Shown: one piece after another, positions 45,304 to 54,070 of the stretch
How the letters are laid out: each line of letters starts with the position of its first letter
How positions within the stretch are numbered: position 1 is the stretch's first letter
DNA from: Roseibium aggregatum
GTDB taxonomy: Bacteria > Pseudomonadota > Alphaproteobacteria > Rhizobiales > Stappiaceae
Assembly (NCBI RefSeq): GCF_014692675.1
Contig: NZ_JABFCZ010000001.1
Location: 232,291 to 296,290, forward strand
DNA length: 64,000 nucleotides
Direction: 5' to 3'
Position numbers and translations under genes: made by a program
The notes under the pieces: model-generated
What the model saw: only the letters and a program-made list of their open reading frames with translations
Told to the model about the DNA's origin: nothing
The model's database searches: none

Positions 45304-47766
45304 ATGTTGAGCCGTGGAGCAAACCTTAAAGCGCGAACTGCGACTGTGGCAGAAGAGAATGATATTTCGGAGGAAATCGCGCGCGTTCGGCGGCGGCTGG
45401 CCGAACTTGACGGCGAGCGCGCTAAGCTCGAGCATGAACTGGAAACGCTTGAGCAGAAGCTGAAATCCAACAGCAATGCATCTGAGCAGTTCTTGCGTGC
45501 CGATGCCTCTGTCACCAACAACTCGTCGTCGACCGAGAAAGTCGAGTTGTTTCGCCGAATGTTTGCCGGGCGCCCTGATGTCTTTCCGGTTCGATGGGAA
45601 AACAGAAAGACCAATCGATCGGGATATTCGCCAGCTTGTTCCAACGAGTGGACGAAGGGGATCTGCGGCAAGCCGAAAGTGAAATGTAAAGAATGTCCCC
45701 ATCAGGCGTTCATCCTGCCATCCGAAGACATCATCGAAAAGCACCTGCGTGGCGATTTTGTTGCCGGAGTGTATCCACTGCTGCAAGATGAGACGTGCTG
45801 GTTCCTCGCCGTCGACCTCGACAAAGACCGCTGGGCAGATGATGCCAGAGCGTTGCTGGATACTTGTCATGCGAAAGGAATTGTCGCCGCCCTGGAACGG
45901 TCGAGATCGGGGAATGGCGGCCATATCTGGATATTCTTTTCCGAGCCTGTTCCGGCAAGGATTGCCAGGCAACTGGGCACAGCCTTGATCACGGAGACTA
46001 TGGAGAAACGTCCCGAGATCGGTTTTACTTCCTATGATCGCCTCTTTCCCAATCAGGATACATTGCCGCTTGGCGGTTTCGGTAACCTGATCGCTTTGCC
46101 GCTGCAAAAAAGAGCTCGCGAGGTCGGCAACAGCGTTTTTATCGACAAGGGTCTGCGCCCCTACGATGACCAATGGGCATATCTGTCGTCTTTGCCCAGG
46201 CTGTCGGCAGACACGGTCTTCAGGATCGCGGATGAGGCGGAGTTGTCAGGTCGGGTCTTGGGCATCCGCATGCCCGTGGACGATGAACACGCCGACGAGC
46301 CGTGGAAGATGTCACCGTCACGCCGTAGTACCTCACGGCGTATCGATGCTGTGATGCTAAACAGCATCAGAATCGTGGTTGGAGACCAAGTTTATATCGA
46401 CCGGACAGAACTCCCGCCGGCCCTGATTGCGCAGCTCATTCGCCTTGCGGCTTTCCAGAACCCCGAGTTCTACCGCGCACAGGCTATGCGGTTGCCGACA
46501 TTCGGCAAGCCTCGGGTCGTCTCATGCGCCGAGCTTTATGCGCAGCACGTCGCCCTCCCTCGAGGTTGCCTTGGAGAAGCGATCGATCTCGTCAAGAGCC
46601 ATGGCGCCGTTGCCGATCTGGAAGATCTGCGGGAAATTGGCACCGCACTTCCCTTGGGCGTATCCTTCCAGGGCGAATTGCGGCGGCCGCAGATGGCGGC
46701 TTTCGATGCTCTCGTGCCCCATGATGCCGGCGTGCTTGCCGCGACGACTGCATTCGGCAAGACCGTCGTCGCAGCGGCGCTCATTGCAAACCGCTGCCGG
46801 AACACGCTTGTCCTCGTCCACCGACGAGAACTGCTGAACCAATGGGTGGAACGCCTTCGGAACTTCTTGAGTATCGACCCGAAGCAGATCGGCATTATTG
46901 GCGGTGGCAAACGAAAGCCGACTGGCATCATCGACGTCGCGCTTATCCAGAGCCTGGTCCGCAAGGGGGAAGTCGCGAACCTCGTCACCGATTACGGTCA
47001 TCTGATCGTGGATGAATGCCACCATCTGTCTGCGGCAAGCTTCGAGCTTGTCGCCCGGAGGTCGAAAGCGCGGTATGTCTTGGGCCTGTCCGCGACCGTC
47101 GCTCGAAAAGACGGGCACCATCCCATCATCTTCATGCAGTGCGGCCCTGTTCGCCATCGGGTCGATGCACGGGTTCAAGCTGCCGAGCGCGGCATCCGTC
47201 ACCGCGTGCGCGACCGTACGACGAAATTTGAACTGCCGCATTCCATCGCCTCGGCCGAGCGCCCGTCAATGTCGGCGATCTATGCTGCTTTGGCGCAGGA
47301 CGACGGGCGAAACAACCTGATCTTCGATGATGTGCTGCAATCGCTGGAGGCGAAACGATCGCCCATTGTGCTGACCGAGCGAAAGGACCACCTCGACTAT
47401 CTTGAGCAGCGGTTCGCGCCTTTCGTGAAAAATCTTGTTGTGCTGCGTGGCGGCATGTCGGCCAAGGATCGCAAGGCAGCGAACACAGCATTGAGTGTCC
47501 CGGATCATGACGAGCGTCTGATCCTCGCGACAGGCCGCTATATAGGCGAAGGCTTCGACGACGCCCGTCTCGACACGCTGTTCCTGACGATGCCGATCGC
47601 CTGGAAAGGAACTTTGGCCCAATATGTTGGCCGGCTTCATCGCGAACATGACGGAAAAGGGGATGTCCTGGTCGTGGACTATGTCGATCAGACTGTGCCG
47701 GTTCTCGCCCGGATGGCCGCAAAGCGGCGGGCGGGCTATCGCGCACTTGGCTACATGATCGAGTAG
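45304..47766 (+). CDS. TOTE-type primase-helicase fusion (AEP primase + SF2 helicase)
   Basis: Protein of 820 residues. An N-terminal coiled coil (about 18-60) is followed by an archaeo-eukaryotic primase domain: a four-Cys cluster CSNEWTKGICGKP then CKECPHQ (about 114-136), AVDLDKDRW with the metal-binding Asp pair near 170, SGNGGHIWIFF near 205, and NLIALPLQ. The C-terminal half is an SF2 helicase: ATTAFGKT (motif I, near 482), DECHH (motif II, near 569), LSATVARKDG (motif III) and QYVGRLHRE (motif VI, near 774). This pairing is the core of TOTE-type conflict systems, thought to act against foreign nucleic acids. No further partner gene is adjacent. Confidence 0.85.
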   Translation: MLSRGANLKARTATVAEENDISEEIARVRRRLAELDGERAKLEHELETLEQKLKSNSNASEQFLRADASVTNNSSSTEKVELFRRMFAGRPDVFPVRWENRKTNRSGYSPACSNEWTKGICGKPKVKCKECPHQAFILPSEDIIEKHLRGDFVAGVYPLLQDETCWFLAVDLDKDRWADDARALLDTCHAKGIVAALERSRSGNGGHIWIFFSEPVPARIARQLGTALITETMEKRPEIGFTSYDRLFPNQDTLPLGGFGNLIALPLQKRAREVGNSVFIDKGLRPYDDQWAYLSSLPRLSADTVFRIADEAELSGRVLGIRMPVDDEHADEPWKMSPSRRSTSRRIDAVMLNSIRIVVGDQVYIDRTELPPALIAQLIRLAAFQNPEFYRAQAMRLPTFGKPRVVSCAELYAQHVALPRGCLGEAIDLVKSHGAVADLEDLREIGTALPLGVSFQGELRRPQMAAFDALVPHDAGVLAATTAFGKTVVAAALIANRCRNTLVLVHRRELLNQWVERLRNFLSIDPKQIGIIGGGKRKPTGIIDVALIQSLVRKGEVANLVTDYGHLIVDECHHLSAASFELVARRSKARYVLGLSATVARKDGHHPIIFMQCGPVRHRVDARVQAAERGIRHRVRDRTTKFELPHSIASAERPSMSAIYAALAQDDGRNNLIFDDVLQSLEAKRSPIVLTERKDHLDYLEQRFAPFVKNLVVLRGGMSAKDRKAANTALSVPDHDERLILATGRYIGEGFDDARLDTLFLTMPIAWKGTLAQYVGRLHREHDGKGDVLVVDYVDQTVPVLARMAAKRRAGYRALGYMIE

Positions 47767-47767
47767 C

Positions 47768-47794
47768 GGGCGCTCCGCTTACAGCGGGGCGCCC
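47768..47794 (+). terminator. Hairpin after the primase-helicase gene
   Basis: Stem GGGCGCTCCGCT (47768-47779) and AGCGGGGCGCCC (47783-47794, with one G-T pair) around a TAC loop, two bases after the stop codon. Only a weak CT-rich tail follows. Confidence 0.6.
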
Positions 47795-47810
47795 TCCTTC
47801 CAACCTCGCA

Positions 47811-47878
47811 ATTATGCGGAGCGGAATCCGTGGAAACCGGCGGATAGCCTGCTCTCACAACCCGGAACTCCGCATAAT
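47811..47878. repeat. 11-bp inverted repeat at the break of a DUF736 gene
   Basis: ATTATGCGGAG (47811-47821) and its exact complement CTCCGCATAAT (47868-47878) face each other across 46 bases. The DUF736 frame on the minus strand is cut 12 bases beyond. The pair may be the end of an element or a recombinase site. Confidence 0.5.
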
Positions 47879-47890
47879 ACCGTTCACAGC

Positions 47891-48043
47891 CTAATCGACC
47901 GAGCCAGAGAAGACGCGAAACTGCCAACCGTTTTCGGAGGAGTTCTCGACGCGCTCGAAACGGGCATTGATGCTATGGACAAGGGTCTTGTTCAGACCGA
48001 TGGAGCAGTGCTTCGTGGTGGTGAATGTTCCGATGTTCGCCAT
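47891..48043 (-). pseudogene. Truncated DUF736 gene
   Basis: Fifty residues starting MANIGTFTTTKHCSIGL and including ARFERVENSSENG and WQFRVFSGSVD match the N-terminal half of DUF736, small proteins found in alphaproteobacterial conjugative elements and plasmids. The usual second half (a strand with AAWKKTS and a final LVE region) is missing; a stop follows directly at 47891. The group II intron starts 12 bases upstream of its ATG, in the leader. It is a trace of a former conjugative element. Confidence 0.7.
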
Positions 48044-48054
48044 TGTCTTTATCC

Positions 48055-50321
48055 GTGCGCCAAGAGTGACGGCTGGAAACCGTCACGCGCACTTGTTGCC
48101 CCTGCGGGGTGGGAGACCCCGACGCCAACGCGCCGTAAGCGCGGGGGTGGAAGCAGACGGGTGAGGTAAGCCGGGTGCCTCCGGTGAGCCATAAATAAGC
48201 AGAACTCGTCAAAGCCGGACGGTCCAGGACTTCCGCCTGAGGTCGGTCCGGTGAGCGTGCCTGTTATGGGAAGAGTGATCGAACCGATGTTTGAAGCCTC
48301 GTTGCACCATGGAATCCGCCAAACCGGAAGTGGGCGGATCGGTCGAAAGACCGGAGGAGCGCCGGTCCCCGCTGGATTTACGGGGATCAGGGGCGTGCGC
48401 TGTCACGTGCGTCAGCCAGCGGTCCAGCTTGCGGTGACCGCTGGTCGGAGTCCTCACGGGGTAGAGTCGGTCCCTAAGACAGGTGAAGGGACAACAGGTG
48501 AACTTGGGAACCTTGCCGTGTTCTCTCCCGCAGGATTGCGCGAGATGATCGAGGCGACCGATGATCGGCGCGGCAGGGGGCGGAGTCTTCGTAGTAGTCT
48601 GAGGGCGGGAAAGCCGTCCACAGGGCGAAGGGAGACAGTGAGTGAAGCAAGCCGGCAGGAGGCGGGCCGATGAAGCCCGATGCGGTGAATACCGCGTTCG
48701 TCCTCGACATGCAGCGCAAGCTTCACAGGTGGAGTGTCGCGGATGCCGACAAGGTGTTCGCGGATCTGTTCAACATCGTATGCGACCGCAGGATGCTGTC
48801 GGAAAGCTGGCGACGGCTGGCCCGCAACAAGGGCAGCCGTACCCCGGGAACCGATGGTGTCACGCGGAAAACGGTCGAAGAGCGGCCGGGCGGCGCTGTG
48901 CAGTTCATCGAGGATATCCGAAATGAGTTGCGCGGCGGCACCTATCGGCCAGAGCCTGTCCGGCAAAGGCTGATTCCCAAGCCGGGTAAGCCCGGCAAGG
49001 TGCGTCCGCTCGGCATTCCGACGCTCAGAGACCGACTGGTACAAATGGCTTTGAAGCTCGTGCTGGAGCCGATCTTCGAGGCGGACTTCTATCCGACCTC
49101 ATATGGCTTCCGGCCCGGCCGGAGCACCCATGATGCGCTGGCGAAAATCCAGCGGCGACTGCACCCCACACCCAGTGGCACCTCCGAGTATCGCTGGGTA
49201 ATCGAAGGGGACATCAATGGCTGCTTCGACGCCGTCGACCATCATGTGCTGATGGAGCGCGTGCGCCGCCGCATCGGGGACCGCAAGGTCCTCGGGCTCG
49301 TGCTCACCTTCCTTAAGGCCGGTGTCATGGTCGAGGGCTCCGTCCGCCATCCTGTCACGGGTACTCCGCAGGGTGGCATCATCTCGCCGTTGTTGGCCAA
49401 CGTCTATCTGGCGGCCATCGACGAGAGATATGGGCGGTGGTCGATGCGTCCTCGTGAGCGACCGCAGAATGCAGCCGACCGGCGGCTTTACGACCGCCGG
49501 AGAAACAGGCCGACATTCTTCGCCGTGCGCTATGCCGACGACTTCGTCGTGCTGACGGACGGAACGTTCGAGGAGGCTGAAGCCGAAAAGCTGGCGCTGG
49601 CGCAGTTCCTCAAACAGGAATTGCGCATGGAACTATCGATGGAAAAGACCAGGATCACGCAGGTCGGGGAAGGATTTGACTTCCTCGGCTATCGCGTGGT
49701 GCAGACCAAGGCGCGCCGCACCGGTCGTCTGGTCGGCAATCTCTTCATTCCGAAGAGCAAGCTGAAGGACTTGCGCCACAAGATCAAGGTCCGGGTGAAG
49801 GAGACGCCGACAGGCAAATCCCTTGCCGAGCTCATCGACGGTCTCAACCCGATCATCACCGGCTGGAGGAACTATTACCGCTACGCCACATGGGCCACGC
49901 GGGACTTCTCCGGTCTGGACTGGTGGCTGTGGGAGCGCATCGGGCGTTGGTTGCGCAAGAAGCACCCAAAGGCGACGTGGAAATCGCTGCGCCGCCGCTT
50001 CGTCGCGAAAGCGCCCGATAGCCGATGGCGATGGGCAGACGGACCGAAATCGCTGCGGTTCTTCCGGGAAGGCGGGTCAACGCACTTCCCGCACCGGGGT
50101 ATACGCATACCGAACGGATGGAACGATCCCGACGAAAAGTTCCGAAAAGGAGCTGATCGATTCTGGGCATCGTTCAACACCCTCATGTCCGTATGAGGGC
50201 CACCCGTGGCGAAAGCCGCGCATGGAGAGCCGGTAGCTTGGAAACTTGCACGTCCGGTTCGGCGAGAGGGGCGCAGAAACCAACCGTCGCAAGGCGGTCA
50301 GGCGCTGTGCTCCTACTCTAC
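48055..50321 (+). mobile_element. Group II intron with encoded reverse transcriptase-maturase
   Basis: The 5' end matches GUGYG (GTGCG at 48055). The 3' side has a 34-base domain V at 50227-50260: GAGCC with the AGC triad, a GAAA tetraloop and a CGTCCGGTTC closing arm. A domain VI stem with the bulged A in TCCTACTCTAC ends about 50321. With the reverse-transcriptase gene inside, the element looks complete, about 2.27 kb. It is inserted in the leader of a DUF736 gene read from the opposite strand. The exact ends are inferred from consensus and not from an empty site. Confidence 0.8.
48670..50196 (+). CDS. ltrA: Group II intron reverse transcriptase/maturase
   Basis: Protein of 508 residues. 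The reverse transcriptase blocks include RPLGIPTLRDRLVQMAL, YGFRPGRSTHDAL, GTPQGGIISPLLANVYL and the polymerase site RYADDFVVL (Tyr near 288). The thumb/maturase (domain X) has NPIITGWRNYYRYA near 397. The C-terminal GIRIPNGWND region is short, and I do not see an HNH endonuclease zinc pattern, so it may use nicked or single-stranded targets. It promotes splicing and retromobility of the intron that encodes it. The ATG follows AGGAGG by seven bases. Confidence 0.93.
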   Translation: MKPDAVNTAFVLDMQRKLHRWSVADADKVFADLFNIVCDRRMLSESWRRLARNKGSRTPGTDGVTRKTVEERPGGAVQFIEDIRNELRGGTYRPEPVRQRLIPKPGKPGKVRPLGIPTLRDRLVQMALKLVLEPIFEADFYPTSYGFRPGRSTHDALAKIQRRLHPTPSGTSEYRWVIEGDINGCFDAVDHHVLMERVRRRIGDRKVLGLVLTFLKAGVMVEGSVRHPVTGTPQGGIISPLLANVYLAAIDERYGRWSMRPRERPQNAADRRLYDRRRNRPTFFAVRYADDFVVLTDGTFEEAEAEKLALAQFLKQELRMELSMEKTRITQVGEGFDFLGYRVVQTKARRTGRLVGNLFIPKSKLKDLRHKIKVRVKETPTGKSLAELIDGLNPIITGWRNYYRYATWATRDFSGLDWWLWERIGRWLRKKHPKATWKSLRRRFVAKAPDSRWRWADGPKSLRFFREGGSTHFPHRGIRIPNGWNDPDEKFRKGADRFWASFNTLMSV

Positions 50322-50580
50322 TTTTGATGTTTCGGGCCGCTCCCATCGCGGCCTCGACGGCTGTCCAAGAGGCCGGGAACGACCGGCACGCACCCTTTTG
50401 GGATCGAAATGAAATGGAGGACGGAGGAGAAACACTTTCTTGCCCTGCGAGGAATTCGAACAAAGTTCGAAGGGAAAAAAATTTCGGACCGCCGTTGCGT
50501 CCAGCCGAGCGAGGCGAAGCCGGCTTCCGGTCAGACCCGCCGTAATCGAGACCGCTTTGACCGATGCACTTTTTGAGGCT
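50322..50580. other. Downstream exon and leader of the DUF736 remnant
   Basis: About 260 bases between the intron and hipA. Read on the minus strand it is the upstream leader of the truncated DUF736 gene, with a GC-rich inverted repeat (GCCGGCTTC region near 50517). No gene is supported. Confidence 0.4.
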
Positions 50581-51810
50581 CTAACCGAGTTCGCTGTAGA
50601 GCGGAACGATTGAAGCATGCGCGTCGATCGCTTGCACGACGGAAGCAGCAAGAGGAAGATGGATCCTTTCAGCATCCCAGACTTGACGAAATCGCTGGAC
50701 GGTTTCGGCAGCGACATCGATGACGCGCTTTTCCGGCAAAAGGGCTTTGGCTGCCAGATGCCGCAACTCGTCAACGTCGAATTCGGCCAACTTCTTTGTC
50801 CGCGAAAAATTCAGTGCGGCTGTATCCTCGCCTTGTATGTAGGGGATGGTCGAAACCAGATCGTAAGCAGGGGAAAGCGCAGCCGTCCTCCGGTCCGGAT
50901 AAATCAGCGACCAGTTCTTGAGATGCATGTCGCCATTGCCGATGAGTGCGCTGAACACGAGTCGGCGAATAAACTCTGCGGCGCCAGCATCTCCAGCCTC
51001 GGTGCCGATCACGCGCGCGATATTGGCGTAGCTCGCACGTTTGTACTTGTCGTCCGGAAAGACGCCGAAGACCTGCGCGAAATCTTCGGTGTGTACGGGG
51101 CCTTCACTCGTGCGGTCGAAACGGCTGACAGCAAGCGCTTGTCCCTTGAGCTCGCCAATGCCTTCGGGAATGCCGGCGATCGCATCGAGATCGATGAGAT
51201 TGATGACCGGCACCTCCATGCCGATCATCCCGGCTATCGTCATCATTGAAAACTCATTCTCCGGAACGCCGGTGAACTGTCGGGACGGTAGCTTCACGAT
51301 CCAGGAACCACCGACGCCTTTGGCGGGAATGGTTAGGCCTCCGCCCTTGCCTTCATTCTCGAACGCGGAGAACTTGAGCTGCACGCCGGCGAGCGAAAAG
51401 CGCAATGCATCGGGTTTGGCGCTCTCAGGCAGATCCTCGGCCGCGCCCGGCGGCAGGGCGTAACCGGCCGCGGGATGGATCGACAGCGCGCCCGGCAAGT
51501 CGACACCTAGCACCCAGAGAAGGAAAAATTCGCGCTGCTGATTGACCCCCGCCCGCTCGGCGAGATAGCGCCGTAGTCCGCCTTCGGGCAACAGGTTCGA
51601 AAAGAAGGACGGTACAACACGCTGGGTTGGACGAATTTTGGTGATGAGGCCGCCCAGATCGTCCTTGAACGAAAGGCTGAGTGTCGGCCGATTGGGGTCC
51701 TCGACGTAGGCTTGGTTGAAGGCAAAGATCGTCCGATCGCCCTGCAAATGGGTCAGCGTGCCGATGGGCTTGTCATAGAGCCGTACGTCGAGAACCGAGA
51801 CGTCAGGCAT
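50581..51810 (-). CDS. hipA: HipA family serine/threonine kinase toxin
   Basis: Protein of 409 residues (ATG 51810). The N-terminal part (VRLYDKPIGTLTHL and LLPEGGLRRYLAERAGV) and the ATP-binding loop SLAGVQLKFSA near 145 are those of HipA. VKLPSRQFTGVPENEF, the catalytic GNGDMHLKNWSLIY near 298 and the metal-binding SPAYDLVST near 322 complete the kinase. HipA phosphorylates a cellular target (glutamyl-tRNA synthetase in E. coli) and drives growth arrest or persistence. The start codon lies inside the last codons of the antitoxin gene. All key residues are present, so it should be active. Confidence 0.9.
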   Translation of the reverse strand: MPDVSVLDVRLYDKPIGTLTHLQGDRTIFAFNQAYVEDPNRPTLSLSFKDDLGGLITKIRPTQRVVPSFFSNLLPEGGLRRYLAERAGVNQQREFFLLWVLGVDLPGALSIHPAAGYALPPGAAEDLPESAKPDALRFSLAGVQLKFSAFENEGKGGGLTIPAKGVGGSWIVKLPSRQFTGVPENEFSMMTIAGMIGMEVPVINLIDLDAIAGIPEGIGELKGQALAVSRFDRTSEGPVHTEDFAQVFGVFPDDKYKRASYANIARVIGTEAGDAGAAEFIRRLVFSALIGNGDMHLKNWSLIYPDRRTAALSPAYDLVSTIPYIQGEDTAALNFSRTKKLAEFDVDELRHLAAKALLPEKRVIDVAAETVQRFRQVWDAERIHLPLAASVVQAIDAHASIVPLYSELG

Positions 51811-52393
51811 TGACGTCTCCATCATCTAGCGAATAGGCGGGACGCGGCTCCGACTGCGCATCATGGGCGATGGCGCTGCGCAGCCGCTGTAGGTTCTGTG
51901 CAATGTCACGGACGATGAGTGCTTCCTGCGTGTTCGCTTGATAGCGCTCGAGCCGCGCAATCAGATTGCGCACGACCTGCATCTCTTGGTCGCTCAGGTT
52001 CGCCCGTTGCAAGAAACGCAGCGTGTCTTCGATGCGATCGAGATCGGCTGAACTTCCGTAGAGCTGCTTCATTTTCTTGACCCGTCGTACAGCGCGGGCG
52101 AAGCGCTTGTCGTTTGCCTGACCGGCATGGATGTGCATGTCGGACGTTGCCTGCGCCTTGACGAGACCCAGCACTGCGGGCACGAGTTTCTTGGGCACGA
52201 GCACAAGTTCTAGATCGAGTGCGCGGGTCATGTCGATAAAGCTCGACAACCCCGGCTCCATCTTACCGCTTTCGATTTGGGAAATATGGCTTTGCGTTAA
52301 TCCCGCCCGCTCGCTGAGTGCGCGCTGACTCACGCCACACGCCTCGCGGATTTCGCGTGCTTGCGAAATCAGATTTTCGCTCTGGTAGGACAT
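51803..52393 (-). CDS. hipB: HipB-type XRE antitoxin
   Basis: Protein of 196 residues, longer than the 88-residue E. coli HipB. An XRE helix-turn-helix sits at residues about 10-65 (REIREACGVSQRALSERAGL, with SHISQIESGKMEP). A long helical C-terminal region (about 85-185) is rich in Arg and may contact HipA. It represses the operon and neutralises the toxin. Its last codons overlap the hipA start by eight bases. An extended palindrome lies about 100 bases upstream. Confidence 0.87.
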   Translation of the reverse strand: MSYQSENLISQAREIREACGVSQRALSERAGLTQSHISQIESGKMEPGLSSFIDMTRALDLELVLVPKKLVPAVLGLVKAQATSDMHIHAGQANDKRFARAVRRVKKMKQLYGSSADLDRIEDTLRFLQRANLSDQEMQVVRNLIARLERYQANTQEALIVRDIAQNLQRLRSAIAHDAQSEPRPAYSLDDGDVNA

Positions 52394-52496
52394 GATACAT
52401 AATCCAGATCGTTAAAACAAGAATGATCATGATTATATATCTAATATCAACGGATGCTCTCTGTCAATGTTTATGATATTGAATCATGATTTTTAC

Positions 52497-52530
52497 ATTA
52501 ATATGATATATTATCATATATCATATTAAT
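52497..52530. promoter_or_regulatory. Candidate hipBA operator palindrome
   Basis: Perfect 14-base arms ATTAATATGATATA (52497-52510) and TATATCATATTAAT (52517-52530) around TTATCA. It lies in an AT-rich stretch upstream of hipB, with other ATCATGAT-type elements between 52420 and 52495. It may be a HipB binding site; its distance from the hipB start (about 105 bases) is large, so it could instead serve another transcript. Confidence 0.5.
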
Positions 52531-52632
52531 CGTACTCATGAAATTACGTTACAAAAGCCGATGATGGCGGAGGTTTGAGGGATGCCCTGGAAAGCAAAGG
52601 GTTTCGACCTTTGCCGTTCGAAGGCCGAAGAC

Positions 52633-53097
52633 CTACTTCAGATTCAGACGAAAATACTCGATTTCGACGCTTTCGGATAAATCCATGCCGTTTGGCAAGG
52701 TCCCGATTTGCGGCTTGATGATGTGTGTAGTCGGCGTTGCTTTTGAAGGATCAAACCATCGCCCCTCATGAAAAAGAAGCGCTGTCTTTTCCTGGGTACC
52801 GGCCACCGATATCCGGAAATGTCGTTCCTTGCGAATACCAAGGGGTGCCAAATTGCGATCGTTCAGAAGCGCCTCGATATCTTCATCGCTGACCGGTTCA
52901 CCGGTTAGCTTGTCCGTGGCCTGGGGCCCTCCACCTTCCGGCAAGAATTGCAATGCCCCGTTGCAATCTCGCCCGATCTCCGAAAGCAGGCCATATGCAT
53001 TCGCCACCCCCTCGCCGACGCGCTCGGCAACGCGCCGCCATATCGGTCGTTCAGGTGCGCTGACACGCTTCCCGAAAGCAGACGTTTGCATTTTCAC
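52633..53097 (-). pseudogene. Second hipA gene, relic
   Basis: A 154-residue frame keeps the middle of a different HipA protein: ANAYGLLSEIGRDCNGALQF, FRISVAGTQEKTALLFHEG (the ATP loop), THIIKPQIGTLPNGMDLSESVEIEYF. It lacks the N-terminal module and everything after about residue 210, including the GNxDxHxKN catalytic motif. It is closer to E. coli HipA than the intact copy is. It stops at 52633, about 100 bases from the hipBA operator palindrome. Confidence 0.8.
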
Positions 53098-53304
53098 GAA
53101 TATGTCGGCTCTGCTCCGACTAATGATTCTAGATTGAAGCGTTCGTGAAGAAGAGAGGCAAGGGAGTAGGAATTTCTCGAAAAAAATCCGGCCAAATTAT
53201 ACATCCCGAAAATATTGATAACGTAGAAACTCTGAATTAAAACCCATGGTAGATATTCCAATTGAATAATTCGCGGCACTGAAACGAAATTGGATTTTTT
53301 GCAG

Positions 53305-53721
53305 ATGGAAAAGCACGAACGCCTACGCTTTGCACGCGAGAAAGCCAATTTTTCATCAGCCAGTAGCGCGGCGGAATCGCTAGGCGTGCCCGCAAGCACT
53401 TACTCATCTCACGAAGACGGCAGTCGCGGTCTTAAGGCAGAAGAAGCAGCACTATATGCCCTCCATTTCGGAGTTTCTCTTACGTGGCTGCTTTATGGTT
53501 GGAACGAGAAATACGAGACGGAAAGTAACCCTGAGGAAATGACGTTTTTCGGGGAGCAGGCATTAGCGGCAGGTATCAAAAATTATGACGTTTTTTTGGA
53601 CGCTTACCAAGAAGCAAAAGTGATTGAAATGATGTTTCTCGGAGGGCGCGGCCCTCGTAAAAAGTTCGCGAAGCTCGTTCACCTCATCTACGATGAAAAG
53701 CTTTCTGATATGCGGGAATAA
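53305..53721 (+). CDS. XRE family transcriptional regulator
   Basis: Protein of 138 residues. An XRE helix-turn-helix covers residues 1-60 (LRFAREKANFSSASSAAESL, PASTYSSHEDGSRGL and LALHFGVSLTWLLYG), close to phage repressor and SinR-type domains. The C-terminal half is helical with charged residues and no protease motif. It probably controls the two genes that follow, 90 bases later on the same strand. Its own promoter should lie in the AT-rich 180 bases before it. ATG 53305 was taken over TTG 53290. Confidence 0.75.
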   Translation: MEKHERLRFAREKANFSSASSAAESLGVPASTYSSHEDGSRGLKAEEAALYALHFGVSLTWLLYGWNEKYETESNPEEMTFFGEQALAAGIKNYDVFLDAYQEAKVIEMMFLGGRGPRKKFAKLVHLIYDEKLSDMRE

Positions 53722-53812
53722 CACCCTTTTAAAATGCAACCCGTATACAGCGCTTCGAATAAGTGCAATCTTTAAAGGCGTCATATGGCCATTGCCTTCG
53801 AGGAAATTTCCT

Positions 53813-54070
53813 ATGGATATAGTTGGGCATTGTCTGCGTTTTGAATATCTTTATTTGGGTGATCGAGCGCTAACTCCGCATGAGTTGCTGCTAGCAGAGC
53901 TGAAAGCGGCGGAAGAGGCTGGCGTACGGACACTCGCTGAGGTTATTTGTACCCATCTCTTCGGGCATTCGGATCCTTCACAAATTTCTGATGACGACGT
54001 CGAGCGGTTCGTATCGTTTCTTGATCCGATTATAATGGCGGCCCTTTCAGGACAGCAGCCACGGCAATGA
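53813..54070 (+). CDS. Hypothetical protein of 85 residues in the XRE/PAS cluster
   Basis: I do not recognise this protein. It is acidic and largely helical: HCLRFEYLYLGDRALTPHEL then LLAELKAAEEAGVRTLAEV (about residues 20-50). No signal peptide or cysteine cluster. The stop codon overlaps the ATG of the next gene by four bases (ATGA at 54067-54070), so the two are translationally coupled and probably interact. ATG 53813 follows GAGGAAAT. A longer frame from 53693 overlaps the regulator gene and was rejected. Confidence 0.6.
   Translation: MDIVGHCLRFEYLYLGDRALTPHELLLAELKAAEEAGVRTLAEVICTHLFGHSDPSQISDDDVERFVSFLDPIIMAALSGQQPRQ

Noticed and set aside
45039..45671. 210-residue frame on the minus strand
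   Set aside because: It lies mostly over the start of the primase-helicase gene, whose protein has clear motifs; the minus frame has none and is a shadow.
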